This document shows positions 55,510 to 64,000 of a DNA stretch of 64,000 bases, piece by piece. A model generated the notes under the pieces. The model was not told the DNA's origin and did not search any database. It worked only from the letters and a program-made list of their open reading frames with translations. This DNA is from Planctomycetota bacterium. Lineage in GTDB: Bacteria; Planctomycetota; Planctomycetia; Planctomycetales; Planctomycetaceae. Every line of letters starts with the position of its first letter. The first letter of the stretch is position 1. The position numbers and the translations under genes are program-made. Location of the stretch: assembly GCA_014584345.1 (NCBI GenBank), contig JACTNB010000021.1, positions 263,064 through 327,063 on the forward strand, written 5' to 3'.

Positions 55510-58500
55510 ATGAAAGCCACACTCGAGCAGATTGAAGAATCCATTCTGGCGGCGGCAAACCTGTTGCCCCGGCAAGGTCCCATCACCAAGTTTGCCTTTC
55601 TGAATCCCCTGCAGGGTCTGGAGCACATATATTTCGACGAGGTGATGCAACAGGTGGGGGCGCTGTACGGCAACGAGGCCTACCTGGATGACCTTCGATA
55701 CCGCGAAAAACTGCGTCGCGGTCGCATTACGGAAAGCGATCTTACCGACGTATTATCCGAAGATCTCGGGAGCAATGCGGATGCTATCGTTGCCGGGCTG
55801 ACGCCGAGGTTGAAATTCCGGCTTACGATGTTGCTTTACCCTCTGCATTTCGGGCACTATCGCGAACTCGATTGGGTCCTTGCGGAAAGCGACTCGCTGC
55901 AGAAGTTTCGTCCGGAGGTCATGTCCGAGATTAAACACAAGCTCGTGGACGATAATCGCCTGTGGACAATCCACTTCCGTCACCCGGACGCCATTGCAAC
56001 GGTTGCCGACTACATGGATTGGCCCAGCCAGAACCGCGAACAGGTCACGCCGGAAATCCTGGCGCGGAACGTCTCGGCTTCTCAATGGGAAACCCTGTAC
56101 CTGCGGATGCTGTGGCGTGTCATCAAGCAGGGAGTGATCGCCTCGTCCTTCGGGACCGAAGCTTGTTCATCCACGACGAAAGAGAACGCAACAAAACACG
56201 ATTCGGCCAAGCCGGTCTCTGCAGAATTTCCTTCACATTCACTAGAGAAGACAGCCGGAACTCCCGGGGCGGATCAGAATAATCCGTTTTGCGTCGCCAC
56301 CTCGAATCCCAAAGTGGATGAATTGATGATTCGGTTCACCGCGGCCTTCCTGGACCAGGGATATGCCGCCACGCCGTTGCCCGGTGTCCAACAAGGGTAT
56401 TGGAACTGTTTCCGGTTGCTGTATTCAATCCCCTCGTTGATGGCTCCTCGTTGGCGTCGTTCGCTCGCGAGTGAACTGTCGGAACTCCACAGACTTGGCT
56501 GGTCCCCCCTGGAAATCATCCAGGCTTCGCTTGAGCGGCTGGAAATTCCTCCCGAGAGGACTCAAGACTTCCTCTCTGCCGTATTGTTATCGCTGCGAGG
56601 ATTTGCCGGCATGCTCTGGCAGACCGAAACTCGGCCCGACCTGTTCCAAAAAGCCTCGCCTCCGGGCACGCTGATGGAATTCCTGGCCGTGCGTCTGCTG
56701 TTGCTGCGACTGGCGCACGAACAACGCGATCACGCGAAAAACAGTCCCGGCGAAGATACTTTGGCATACAGTCCACGGCAGGCAAGGGAACAGATTGACC
56801 CCGAGCAAATGGCATTCCTGTTGTTTGAACTGGCCCAAATGCTGCAATGGACGCCTGCCACACTGCATAAATTGAATACGAGCCAGTGGCAAGAGCTGAC
56901 CAACGAATTGCACGTGTTCTGCGACCACCAGCGGCGGCGAATTTTTCATGCGGCCTTTGAACGGGGGATCGCCAAGATGGCGCTCCGCTCGGTCCTGGCC
57001 CGCGTCAAGACTCCCGAAATCCGGCCACGCACTCCCAGCCTGCAGGTCGTGTGTTGTATCGATGCTCGCGAAGAGTCCTTGCGTCGGCATCTTGAAGAGC
57101 TCGATCCCGACGTGGAAACCTTCGGGATCGCCGGGTTTTTCGGAGTAGCCATGTATTACCGGGGTGTCGGCGACGCCGATTTTTCCGCACTCTGCCCCAT
57201 CGTGATGAAGCCGCGACACTGGGTGATCGAAGAGGCCGTTTATTCGCTGAGGGAATCGAATCGAAGTCGAGCACAGGCGCGGCGCTACCTGGGATCGGCG
57301 CAACGTCGCTTGCAGGTCGAATCCCAGGGGTCGCTGGGAGGCGCGCTCGTCTCCACGCTGCTCGGCCCCCTGGCTACGATCCCCATGCTGAGCAGGATTC
57401 TCCTCCCTCGGCTCACGGCCATGATGCATCATACCGCACGCCAGTTTATCGCCCCCCCTTCCTTCACGCGTTTGCGGCTGGAGCGATCACCCGAGCATCC
57501 CCCCGCGCCACCGGTTCCCGGAATGGAAGGGGAAGCGCGGGATGCTGGAATCGGATTTACGCTTGCCGAAATGACGGACATGGCGGAACGAGCACTTCGC
57601 GACATCGGTTTGACGACAAATTTCGCTCCGCTGGTGATTCTGCTCGGTCACGGTTCGAGTTGTATCAATAATCCTCACGAATCGGCATACCATTGCGGTG
57701 CTTGCGCGGGCAATGCGGGAGGCCCCAACGCCAGGGCACTCGCCGCAATGTTGAACGATCTCCGTGTCCGCCGCGTTCTGGCTTCCCGGGGGATCGAGAT
57801 CCCCGAAGAAACCTATTTTATCGGCGGGCAACACAACACGGCAACGGAAGAGATGATGTTCCACGACCTGGAACTGTTGCCTGTTCGGCAATACAAGCAG
57901 GTTCATGCGGCCAGTCTCTTACTGGCCGAAGCGGCACGGAGAAATGCCCACGAACGTTGTCGCCGGTTTGAATCGGCGGATCTCGACCTATCGCTGGACG
58001 AGGCCCTGCTGCATGTGCAGAACCGCAGTGAGGATCTTGCAGAAACGAGACCCGAATACGGCAACGGGAGTAACGCGATCTGCTTTGTCGGCAGACGTTC
58101 GCGGATCCGCGGACTCTATCTGGATCGCCGCTCCTTCCTGATGTCGTACGACGCCACTCAGGACACTCCGGAGGCCTCGAACCTGATGAATATTCTGTCC
58201 GCCGTCGTCCCGGTTTGCCAGGGAATCAACCTGCTTTATTCTCTGTCGGCCATTGATCCGGGGGGCTGGGGTTCGGGAACCAAACTGCCTCACAACATCA
58301 CGTCATTGCTGGGAGTAATGGACGGCGCCGCCAGCGACTTGCGCCCCGGATTGCCCTGGCAGGGGGTCGATATCCACGAACCGGTTCGCTTGTTGTTCAT
58401 CATCGAAACGACGCCGCAAATTCTCCTGAAGATCATGGATGAAAATCCCCTGATTGGCCGCATCATTCGAAACCACTGGTCGCATCTGGCAACACTCGAT

Positions 58501-58725
58501 CCCCATACAGCCAAAATGTATCGCTTCAGCAAGGATCGTTTTGTCCCCTATGCCCCCGACCTGGACGAAACCGCGCCGCTGGTTGTCCCCACCGCCGAGG
58601 GATCGAGAGAGTGGTATCAAGGCCGACGCGAGCACCTGCCGTTTGCGATTATCTCTCCCCATCCCGAGAAACGTACTCCGTCCGATTCCGATGCGGTCGT
58701 CGACTCGCGGGAGGATTTACAATGA
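55510..58725 (+). CDS. dabA: DAB inorganic carbon pump catalytic subunit DabA (DUF2309)
   Basis: A 1071-residue cytoplasmic-face protein of DUF2309/DabA, the carbonic-anhydrase-like part of the DAB bicarbonate/CO2 uptake complex. The zinc site is intact: Cys516 and Asp518 in VVCCIDARE, His714 in LLGHGSSC and Cys729 in AYHCGACAG. The His-Cys spacing of 15 equals that of characterised DabA. The ATG at 55510 starts the folded part; the frame is open for 37 codons before it, with no family match. The next gene overlaps its stop (ATGA). It supplies inorganic carbon to the cytoplasm using membrane-potential energy through DabB. Confidence 0.93.
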   Translation: MKATLEQIEESILAAANLLPRQGPITKFAFLNPLQGLEHIYFDEVMQQVGALYGNEAYLDDLRYREKLRRGRITESDLTDVLSEDLGSNADAIVAGLTPRLKFRLTMLLYPLHFGHYRELDWVLAESDSLQKFRPEVMSEIKHKLVDDNRLWTIHFRHPDAIATVADYMDWPSQNREQVTPEILARNVSASQWETLYLRMLWRVIKQGVIASSFGTEACSSTTKENATKHDSAKPVSAEFPSHSLEKTAGTPGADQNNPFCVATSNPKVDELMIRFTAAFLDQGYAATPLPGVQQGYWNCFRLLYSIPSLMAPRWRRSLASELSELHRLGWSPLEIIQASLERLEIPPERTQDFLSAVLLSLRGFAGMLWQTETRPDLFQKASPPGTLMEFLAVRLLLLRLAHEQRDHAKNSPGEDTLAYSPRQAREQIDPEQMAFLLFELAQMLQWTPATLHKLNTSQWQELTNELHVFCDHQRRRIFHAAFERGIAKMALRSVLARVKTPEIRPRTPSLQVVCCIDAREESLRRHLEELDPDVETFGIAGFFGVAMYYRGVGDADFSALCPIVMKPRHWVIEEAVYSLRESNRSRAQARRYLGSAQRRLQVESQGSLGGALVSTLLGPLATIPMLSRILLPRLTAMMHHTARQFIAPPSFTRLRLERSPEHPPAPPVPGMEGEARDAGIGFTLAEMTDMAERALRDIGLTTNFAPLVILLGHGSSCINNPHESAYHCGACAGNAGGPNARALAAMLNDLRVRRVLASRGIEIPEETYFIGGQHNTATEEMMFHDLELLPVRQYKQVHAASLLLAEAARRNAHERCRRFESADLDLSLDEALLHVQNRSEDLAETRPEYGNGSNAICFVGRRSRIRGLYLDRRSFLMSYDATQDTPEASNLMNILSAVVPVCQGINLLYSLSAIDPGGWGSGTKLPHNITSLLGVMDGAASDLRPGLPWQGVDIHEPVRLLFIIETTPQILLKIMDENPLIGRIIRNHWSHLATLDPHTAKMYRFSKDRFVPYAPDLDETAPLVVPTAEGSREWYQGRREHLPFAIISPHPEKRTPSDSDAVVDSREDLQ

Positions 58726-60089
58726 TCATGTTGCTCTGCGGAATTACCATTGTTGCCGCGCCGGCCATTCTGGTTGCCGTCGTTGGTTTATCGTTGCTGC
58801 TGGGTCGCCCGCTGGGCGAACAGCGAATCTCGCGGCTCACTCAACTGATGGTGAGCGCGGCCATGCTGGCCGCGCTGGGGCTTTCGGCGACCATGCTGCT
58901 CACCGACCAAGTGCGTTTTACGCTGGAACTTGGCCACTGGGTCTACTTACCCTCCGAGGAGTTTCACTTCACCTTCAAGTTACTGTTCGATCGCCTGTCC
59001 CTGCCGTTCGTCATCCTGTCCCTGGCGTTATGTGGCATCATCGGTGCCTTCGCCAGCCGTTACCTGCATCGGGAAGCGGGCTATCCCCGTTTCTTTTTGC
59101 TGTACCAGATATTTCTGCTCGGCATCGTCCTCTCCTCGGTTGCGGGAACCATCGAAACGCTGTTTCTGGGATGGGAGCTGGTGGGTTTATCCTCGGCGTT
59201 GCTGGTGGCATTTTTTCAGAATCGCAGGAATCCGGCGGCCAACGGGCTTCGTGTCTGGACCATCTATCGTGTCGCGGATGGAGCCTTCCTGCTGGCGGCA
59301 CTCGTCCTGCACCACTTAACGGGCGGCGGGGATCTCGATTTGATGATGGGAGCCACGCCTTGGCCCGATAGCGTCTGTCCCATCCAGCCTTACCATGCAT
59401 TGTTTGTCGGAAGCCTGCTGTTAGTTGCAGCAGCGGGAAAGTCCGCACTGGTTCCCTTTTCCGGCTGGCTACCCCGCGCCATGGAAGGACCGACACCTTC
59501 GAGCGCGATTTTTTACGGAGCCCTGTCTGTGCATCTGGGAGCCTTCCTGCTGCTGCGCGTGGGGCCGCTGCTGGAGCAATCGGTTTTGCTGCAGATATTG
59601 ATCGTCGCGATCGGTTCGATCACGGCAGTGTATGCCGCGATCACCTGCAAAGTTCAATCCGACGTGAAAAGTGGACTGGCGTTTGCATCGCTGTTGCAGG
59701 TCAGCATTATTGTCGTCGAAATCGGACTGGGATTCCGCTACATCGCCTTGATGCACATCATCGGGCATGCGTCGATGCGAACCCTGCAATTGCTGCGGGC
59801 CCCTTCGTTGCTGCGCGATTTCCGCGGTATGGAAAACGATCTGGGGCATACGATCACTCACCTTGCCGATGCCAAGCAAACACCGTCGCCAGCTACGTTT
59901 CGATTGTGGTGTTACCGATTCGCGCTGGAACGTGGTTCGTTGGATACCCTGCTGGACGAGCGCGTTGCCCAACCGGTGATTCGGGTGTTCCGCTGGCTGG
60001 ATGCCTGGGAACGCCGCTGGGTTCTGCTGTTGACCGGCCGCAAGTCCCCATTAGAGACGGATGTCGTTGAAGAAACGGAAACTCCATGA
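58722..60089 (+). CDS. dabB: DabB-type proton-translocating subunit (NuoL-like)
   Basis: A 455-residue membrane protein with about 13 helices, of the Nuo L/M/N antiporter-like family that couples DabA to cation flow. The key charged residues are present: Glu in FLGWELVGLSS (helix 5) and Lys in AAAGKSALVPFSGWLPRAMEGPTPSSA (given in part; helix 7). The ATG at 58722 overlaps the dabA stop as ATGA, with GGGAGGA upstream. A second antiporter-like gene follows with another ATGA overlap. Without other Nuo genes around, a complex I role is excluded. Confidence 0.9.
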   Translation: MIMLLCGITIVAAPAILVAVVGLSLLLGRPLGEQRISRLTQLMVSAAMLAALGLSATMLLTDQVRFTLELGHWVYLPSEEFHFTFKLLFDRLSLPFVILSLALCGIIGAFASRYLHREAGYPRFFLLYQIFLLGIVLSSVAGTIETLFLGWELVGLSSALLVAFFQNRRNPAANGLRVWTIYRVADGAFLLAALVLHHLTGGGDLDLMMGATPWPDSVCPIQPYHALFVGSLLLVAAAGKSALVPFSGWLPRAMEGPTPSSAIFYGALSVHLGAFLLLRVGPLLEQSVLLQILIVAIGSITAVYAAITCKVQSDVKSGLAFASLLQVSIIVVEIGLGFRYIALMHIIGHASMRTLQLLRAPSLLRDFRGMENDLGHTITHLADAKQTPSPATFRLWCYRFALERGSLDTLLDERVAQPVIRVFRWLDAWERRWVLLLTGRKSPLETDVVEETETP

Positions 60090-61564
60090 TCCGAGATCTG
60101 CATTTGCCCTGGCTTGAACTGTCTATCGCCTGCCCCCTGCTGGCAGCGATGGTCTGTTTTTATTTGCGTAATCACCTGCTGGCCCAGAAGGTCGCCTTGG
60201 GGTCAAGCATCGTCACCTTCCTGCTAACCGTGGGGGAGTGGATCGACTTCGGAACACTCGGCACCTTTGCCGCCCAGGACCGTGGTAGCCTGATTCGTTT
60301 GCTCCTTGGTCACGAATTCTTCATGGTCGATGAATTGAGCGCGCCATTACTCCCCAAGGTAGCCATTCTCTACACGCTCACGATTGCCGCCACGATGCGT
60401 TCCAAGGCCAGTCGCTTCTCGTTTGGGCTGACCATGATTTCCGAAGCGATCATCGTGGCCACGCTCAGTTGTTCATACGCTCCGGTATTGATATTCCTGC
60501 TGCTGCTCGGCACGATACCTCCCTGGTTGGAAATGCGTTCGCGCGGGAATTCAACTCGAGTGTATTCCATTTACATGGTTGCACATATTGGATTCCTGAT
60601 TCTTGGGACGGTCCTGCTGTCCCTGGGGGGACTGGATTCCGCGATGGGAATGGTCGCGGCATGCCTGCTAGTCGTTTCCGCCTTGATCCGCGCGGGAATA
60701 TTTCCCGCCCACACGTGGATTATTGATCTCTTCGAAAAATCGACCTTTGGAACCGCGATCTTGTTTGTCGCGCCGATGACGGGGACGTATGTCGTCATGC
60801 GGCTGGTACTGCCAGCCGTCCCCGTATGGGGACTGCACGGGGTCGCGATGCTTTCGCTGCTGACAGCGGTATACTCCGCCGGTCTCGCTCTGGTTCAAAC
60901 CGAGGCCCGTCGCTATTTTGCCTTTCTGTTTATCGGCCATTCCTCGCTGGTGCTGGCCGGCCTGGAAATTGCCAATCCGATCGGAATGACCGGAGCCCTT
61001 TGCATCTGGCTGGAAACGGGCATTTCGATGGGAGGTTTCGCACTCACGCTCCGTGCGGTCGAGGCCAGGATTGGACGAATTTCACTCGATCAATATCACG
61101 GGCTTTTCAATCATACGCCCTATCTGGGAGCATTGTTCCTATTAACCGGGCTGGCCTCGGTCGGCTTCCCGGGAAGCCTGGCCTTTGTGGGCATGGAATT
61201 ACTGATTGAAGGAACGGTCGATGTCTATCCTCTCGTGGGAACCATCATTGTCCTGGCTGCCATGTTGAACGGGATCTCGGTGTTGCGTGCCTATTTCCGT
61301 ATATTCACGGGAACCAGACACGTCGCGACAATTTCGCTCCGAGCGCGGCCCCCCGAACGTGCCGCCGCCATTGTTATGAGCCTGCTGATTCTCGGAGTCG
61401 GCTTATGGCCCGGCGCGGCCGTGCGATCTCGGCATCATGCCGCCGATGCCCTATTAAAGATAAGGCAAACTACGGGTATCGATAAGTTCGAGAAAGAGGA
61501 ACAACCCGGCGATCATTCCGAGTTGGATAAATGGCTGAATATCAAGGAAAAGAAGGAACATTGA
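60086..61564 (+). CDS. Second antiporter-like subunit of the DAB operon
   Basis: A 492-residue membrane protein with about 13 helices, related to the Nuo L/M/N family and to the preceding DabB. It overlaps that gene's stop by ATGA, so production is coupled. Key charges are altered: where DabB has WE in helix 5 this protein has LL (FLLLLGTIPPW), and the helix-7 Lys is replaced by Arg (LIRAGIFPAHTWIIDLFEKS, in part). Its C-terminal 40 residues are charged and cytoplasmic. It may be a scaffold, an assembly partner or a pump with altered ion coupling. Confidence 0.82.
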   Translation: MIRDLHLPWLELSIACPLLAAMVCFYLRNHLLAQKVALGSSIVTFLLTVGEWIDFGTLGTFAAQDRGSLIRLLLGHEFFMVDELSAPLLPKVAILYTLTIAATMRSKASRFSFGLTMISEAIIVATLSCSYAPVLIFLLLLGTIPPWLEMRSRGNSTRVYSIYMVAHIGFLILGTVLLSLGGLDSAMGMVAACLLVVSALIRAGIFPAHTWIIDLFEKSTFGTAILFVAPMTGTYVVMRLVLPAVPVWGLHGVAMLSLLTAVYSAGLALVQTEARRYFAFLFIGHSSLVLAGLEIANPIGMTGALCIWLETGISMGGFALTLRAVEARIGRISLDQYHGLFNHTPYLGALFLLTGLASVGFPGSLAFVGMELLIEGTVDVYPLVGTIIVLAAMLNGISVLRAYFRIFTGTRHVATISLRARPPERAAAIVMSLLILGVGLWPGAAVRSRHHAADALLKIRQTTGIDKFEKEEQPGDHSELDKWLNIKEKKEH

Positions 61565-61749
61565 TTCCGGACGGCAAGGCCGCGGTAACGCGAAGTCTAC
61601 GAAGAACACAATCCTGGCAGGCAATTTGAATTCGCTGCCGTGGAAAATCGGAGGGGATCAAGGTATGGTAAACCGGTGTCACGCAACAAGGGCACCTTGC
61701 CTGTAGCAGCAAATTCGTCTTGCCTCTGTTTCACAATGGGAGAATATCG

Positions 61750-63261
61750 GTGAACAACATGATTGCCAGCAATATCCGCCGTCTCTCGCTCACGGTGCTC
61801 ATGGTGTTCTGCGTGTCCAGTTTCCCATTGGGCGTGAAATCGCTTATCGCCGAGGATGCTTTTGAATCGCTCCTCAAGAAAATTCCAGGCTCAGCCAACG
61901 CACTCATGCTGGTCGATGCCGATGCGGTTCTTGCAAGCCCCCTGGCCATTAAAAGTGGCTGGAACCTGGGGCAGGGGAAGGGGCCCCTCGCGCAACCACT
62001 GATCCTCCCCCCGGAAGCCAGCCATCTGGTGATCGCCTCGCAGATGAATCCCAACCATGGATTCCAGCAGGCCTACGAACTGGCAGTCGTCCGTCTGGCC
62101 GAACCGCTCACCATGAGGTCCATCGCGCGAGCCGAGGGGGGATATGTCGACCTGATTGGCGCGGTGCAAGCGGCGTGGAGTCCCACGGATTCTTATTTTG
62201 TCCAAAACGGCAGCGACACAATCGGCTTGATGTTTCCCGCAAATCGCCAAGCCGCCGGTCGCTGGGCGGAATTTGCCCTCAACAACCAGAAGCTGGAAAT
62301 TTCACCCTACCTGCAAGGCGCGCGATTGCTACTCGGGAATCAGACACAAATTGTGATGGCGTTCGATCTGGAGAATTCGGTCCAGCCGCATGAACTGAGG
62401 AGATCACTCACGGAATCCCCGCTCGTGGGCGATGACGCCGAAAAGAGGCAGCGTTTCGAACAGGCGCTCTTTGGATTGAAGGGAGTCACGCTCGGCGTCT
62501 CCCTGACCGACCGTGCCCAGGGAACCTTGCTGGTCGATTTCTCCACTCCTCCAAACGCCCTGGGCCAAGATGCCAAACCCCTCGTGCTGGCGGCGCTCGA
62601 AAAATTTGGCGTGTATGTCGACGACATCCAGAACTGGTCGGCTACCTACCGCAGCGATGCCATCGAACTGTCGGGGCCACTGTCGGAGGCCGGCATGCGC
62701 AGAATTTTCAGTCTGCTGGAAATGCCCTCGTCGAACTTCAGTCGGCTCAAGGAAGAAACCCCGGCGGGGGAAAGCGAGTCCGACAAAATCGCGCAAGCCT
62801 CGGTTCGATATTTTCAGGCCATCTCGACCCTGTTGGATGACATGCAACACGAATTCAAAACCAACCGCGACGCCAGGCAATCTTACGCACCGGTGTACAT
62901 GGAACGCTATGCTCGCAAAATCGACCGGCTCCCCATCCTGAACGTGGACGAGGAACTACTGGCTTATGGTTCGTCCGTGGCGGAAACCCTGCGCAGAAAT
63001 TCCGTCACGACGAAAACCGCGGGAGTTGAACAAGGAGTTCAGAAATCGGCCGTGTACGGCAATTATGAATATGTCTACGACCAGTATGGCTACACAAGCC
63101 GCGTGAATTCGGCTGCAACCAAACAAAACATAAAAACACAAATCGAACGGCAACAAGAGGGAGAGGCACGCAAGGTGCGATTTGAGAGTTGGAAAGACAT
63201 CGAAGACGCCACCGCCTCCATTCGCGTCCGCATGACCCAGAAATACCAGATGGAGTTCTAG
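61750..63261 (+). CDS. Large secreted protein of unknown function
   Basis: A 503-residue protein with a signal peptide (about 4-36). The rest is soluble and mixed alpha/beta, with repeated similar segments such as NALMLVDADAVLASP and VTLGVSLTDRAQGTLLVDFS; I recognise no named family. The C-terminal 110 residues are rich in Lys, Arg, Gln and Tyr and look helical. The start is a GTG at 61750, with GGGAGA 6 bases upstream; the ATG at 61759 is 15 bases from that site. It lies 185 bases after the DAB operon and is not clearly part of it. Confidence 0.72.
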   Translation: MNNMIASNIRRLSLTVLMVFCVSSFPLGVKSLIAEDAFESLLKKIPGSANALMLVDADAVLASPLAIKSGWNLGQGKGPLAQPLILPPEASHLVIASQMNPNHGFQQAYELAVVRLAEPLTMRSIARAEGGYVDLIGAVQAAWSPTDSYFVQNGSDTIGLMFPANRQAAGRWAEFALNNQKLEISPYLQGARLLLGNQTQIVMAFDLENSVQPHELRRSLTESPLVGDDAEKRQRFEQALFGLKGVTLGVSLTDRAQGTLLVDFSTPPNALGQDAKPLVLAALEKFGVYVDDIQNWSATYRSDAIELSGPLSEAGMRRIFSLLEMPSSNFSRLKEETPAGESESDKIAQASVRYFQAISTLLDDMQHEFKTNRDARQSYAPVYMERYARKIDRLPILNVDEELLAYGSSVAETLRRNSVTTKTAGVEQGVQKSAVYGNYEYVYDQYGYTSRVNSAATKQNIKTQIERQQEGEARKVRFESWKDIEDATASIRVRMTQKYQMEF

Positions 63262-64000
63262 TTTGCATAGGATGCGGGCCGCTCATGGTCCCGCCAGGGC
63301 AATCGCATGAAGTGACCCGGGGATTGCATAGTAAAGCGACTTGCGATGCAGCACAAAATCTGGAATCGATTGCCTTTGTCATGCTGTCCATGACGATGCT
63401 TTCTTCAGTGATACAGTTCACGTATCTGGCAAGCGCGGGTGGCCCGACCGGAACGATCGGGTTGCGTTGCAACAAGACGCTTCACCTTCCAGTCTCAACC
63501 TCTATCCAACGACGAATTCATCGTCCATTTCCAATCCCGGAGGCCACGCAATGGGAATACCGACGGATCGTTGTTGTACGTACCCGCGAGCCGAACTCCA
63601 GGGACACCCTGCGGATTCGACCAATCCTGCCCGAACTGGAGATGTTTCTCAGAGTCATAGACACGTCGCTTGACCATTCAGGTAATCCTGCCGTTCATTG
63701 AACCCCTGGCCAGAAATGGTAGCACAAGGTCAATTCGTCTCGTCGCTTCGCGACCCAACCGACAAGTCGGTCGGGCCACCCCGCGTAAATCTGTTCCAGG
63801 ATGTCAGGCGGCGTTCGGTTTGAGAGGCGCGGGGAGGACGTTGCCCGGTCGCAGATTCTGGTACTGGTGGAAGTAGGCCTGCCAGTGGAAGCCGCAGGAG
63901 TCGGGTGCGTGTCGGAATGACTAGCCCGGATTTCTCGCCGGGTCAATAAAACAGGATTGCTGACATTGACGAACTAGCCGCGACCGTCAGGGAGCGGGAC
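63262..64000. other. 739-base region at the window end, largely non-coding
   Basis: No supported gene: the frames here overlap each other and have no signals or family traits. The last 80 bases are a copy of the dispersed repeat. A neighbouring gene may lie just beyond the window. Confidence 0.5.
63921..64000 (-). repeat. Dispersed repeat unit, copy B (inverted relative to copy A)
   Basis: The reverse complement of this stretch aligns with 48377-48456 along its whole length, with roughly a dozen differences. The conserved core on this strand is GGATTGCTGAC, GAACTAGCCGCG and CGTCAGG. It touches the window edge, so the rest of the element, perhaps including a second inverted arm, is not visible. 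Confidence 0.75.

Noticed and set aside
63189..63701. 170-codon plus-strand frame at the window end
   Set aside because: It begins inside the preceding gene in another frame and has no recognisable sequence or ribosome site.

Overview
The window reads as chromosomal DNA from a planctomycete (phylum Planctomycetota). The evidence is the combination of families it carries: two DUF1501 proteins, a PSCyt1/DUF1549/DUF1553 protein with a CxxCH site, a 1503-residue ThuA/PVC-type dehydrogenase/HEAT/cytochrome c fusion, three secreted sulfatases, a DUF1080 protein, a DUF1573 lipoprotein and a tetraheme protein. I cannot assign a genus from sequence alone. Coding density is high, genes run in both directions, and TTG and GTG starts are used as well as ATG. 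No rRNA, convincing tRNA, phage gene, transposase gene or CRISPR array was seen.

Layout. 0.5-3.8 kb: signalling genes (CheX-like phosphatase, single-domain receiver, HDOD-GGDEF protein). 4-6.3 kb: an NhaD/ArsB-type antiporter and a UPF0126 (TRIC-like) channel. 6.3-7 kb: a non-coding stretch with decayed repeats. 7-8.6 kb: an FHA-GAF-PP2C phosphatase. 9.7-13.2 kb: a sulfatase, a divergent Nramp-like transporter and a GNAT acetyltransferase. 13.4-16.8 kb: a WecA-type glycan initiator and an O-antigen-ligase-like TPR protein. 17.1-23.8 kb: DUF1573 lipoprotein, metallophosphoesterase-like/tetraheme fusion, DUF971, CYTH, McsA-like protein, methyltransferase, Gfo/Idh/MocA oxidoreductase and a SUI1-type factor. 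23.8-26.6 kb: DUF1080, a secreted unknown and a VTT/DedA protein.

26.4-34.9 kb (minus strand): seven closely packed genes encode a small protein, an ASKHA ATPase of the glutamate mutase L (MutL/GlmL) family, a soluble beta-rich protein, a DUF6754-type membrane protein and three more membrane proteins with extracytoplasmic parts. No B12-dependent mutase is nearby. This is the best candidate in the window for an uncharacterised system. It is followed upstream (35-38.9 kb) by a DUF1501 + DUF1549/DUF1553 pair on the same strand.

39.2-44.3 kb: hisB, scpB, two proteins of unknown function (one with an LssY C-terminal-like domain) and a second DUF1501 protein. 44.9-48.1 kb: two tandem sulfatases. 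48.1-48.5 kb: a large inverted repeat whose right part recurs, inverted, at the end of the window. 48.5-54.7 kb: a divergent pair, a secreted seven-repeat beta-propeller and the 1503-residue fusion, separated by a 16-bp direct repeat with 21-bp period. 55.5-61.6 kb: a DAB inorganic-carbon uptake operon with dabA, a dabB and a second, sequence-degenerate antiporter-like subunit, joined by ATGA overlaps. 61.7-63.3 kb: a large secreted protein of unknown function, then a non-coding end.

The overall picture is a heterotroph that breaks down sulfated polysaccharides (sulfatases, DUF1501/DUF1549/PVC-cytochrome proteins, DUF1080, Gfo/Idh/MocA), makes an exported glycan, and concentrates bicarbonate or CO2 through DAB. 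Function calls rest on recognising families by eye; no database search was run.
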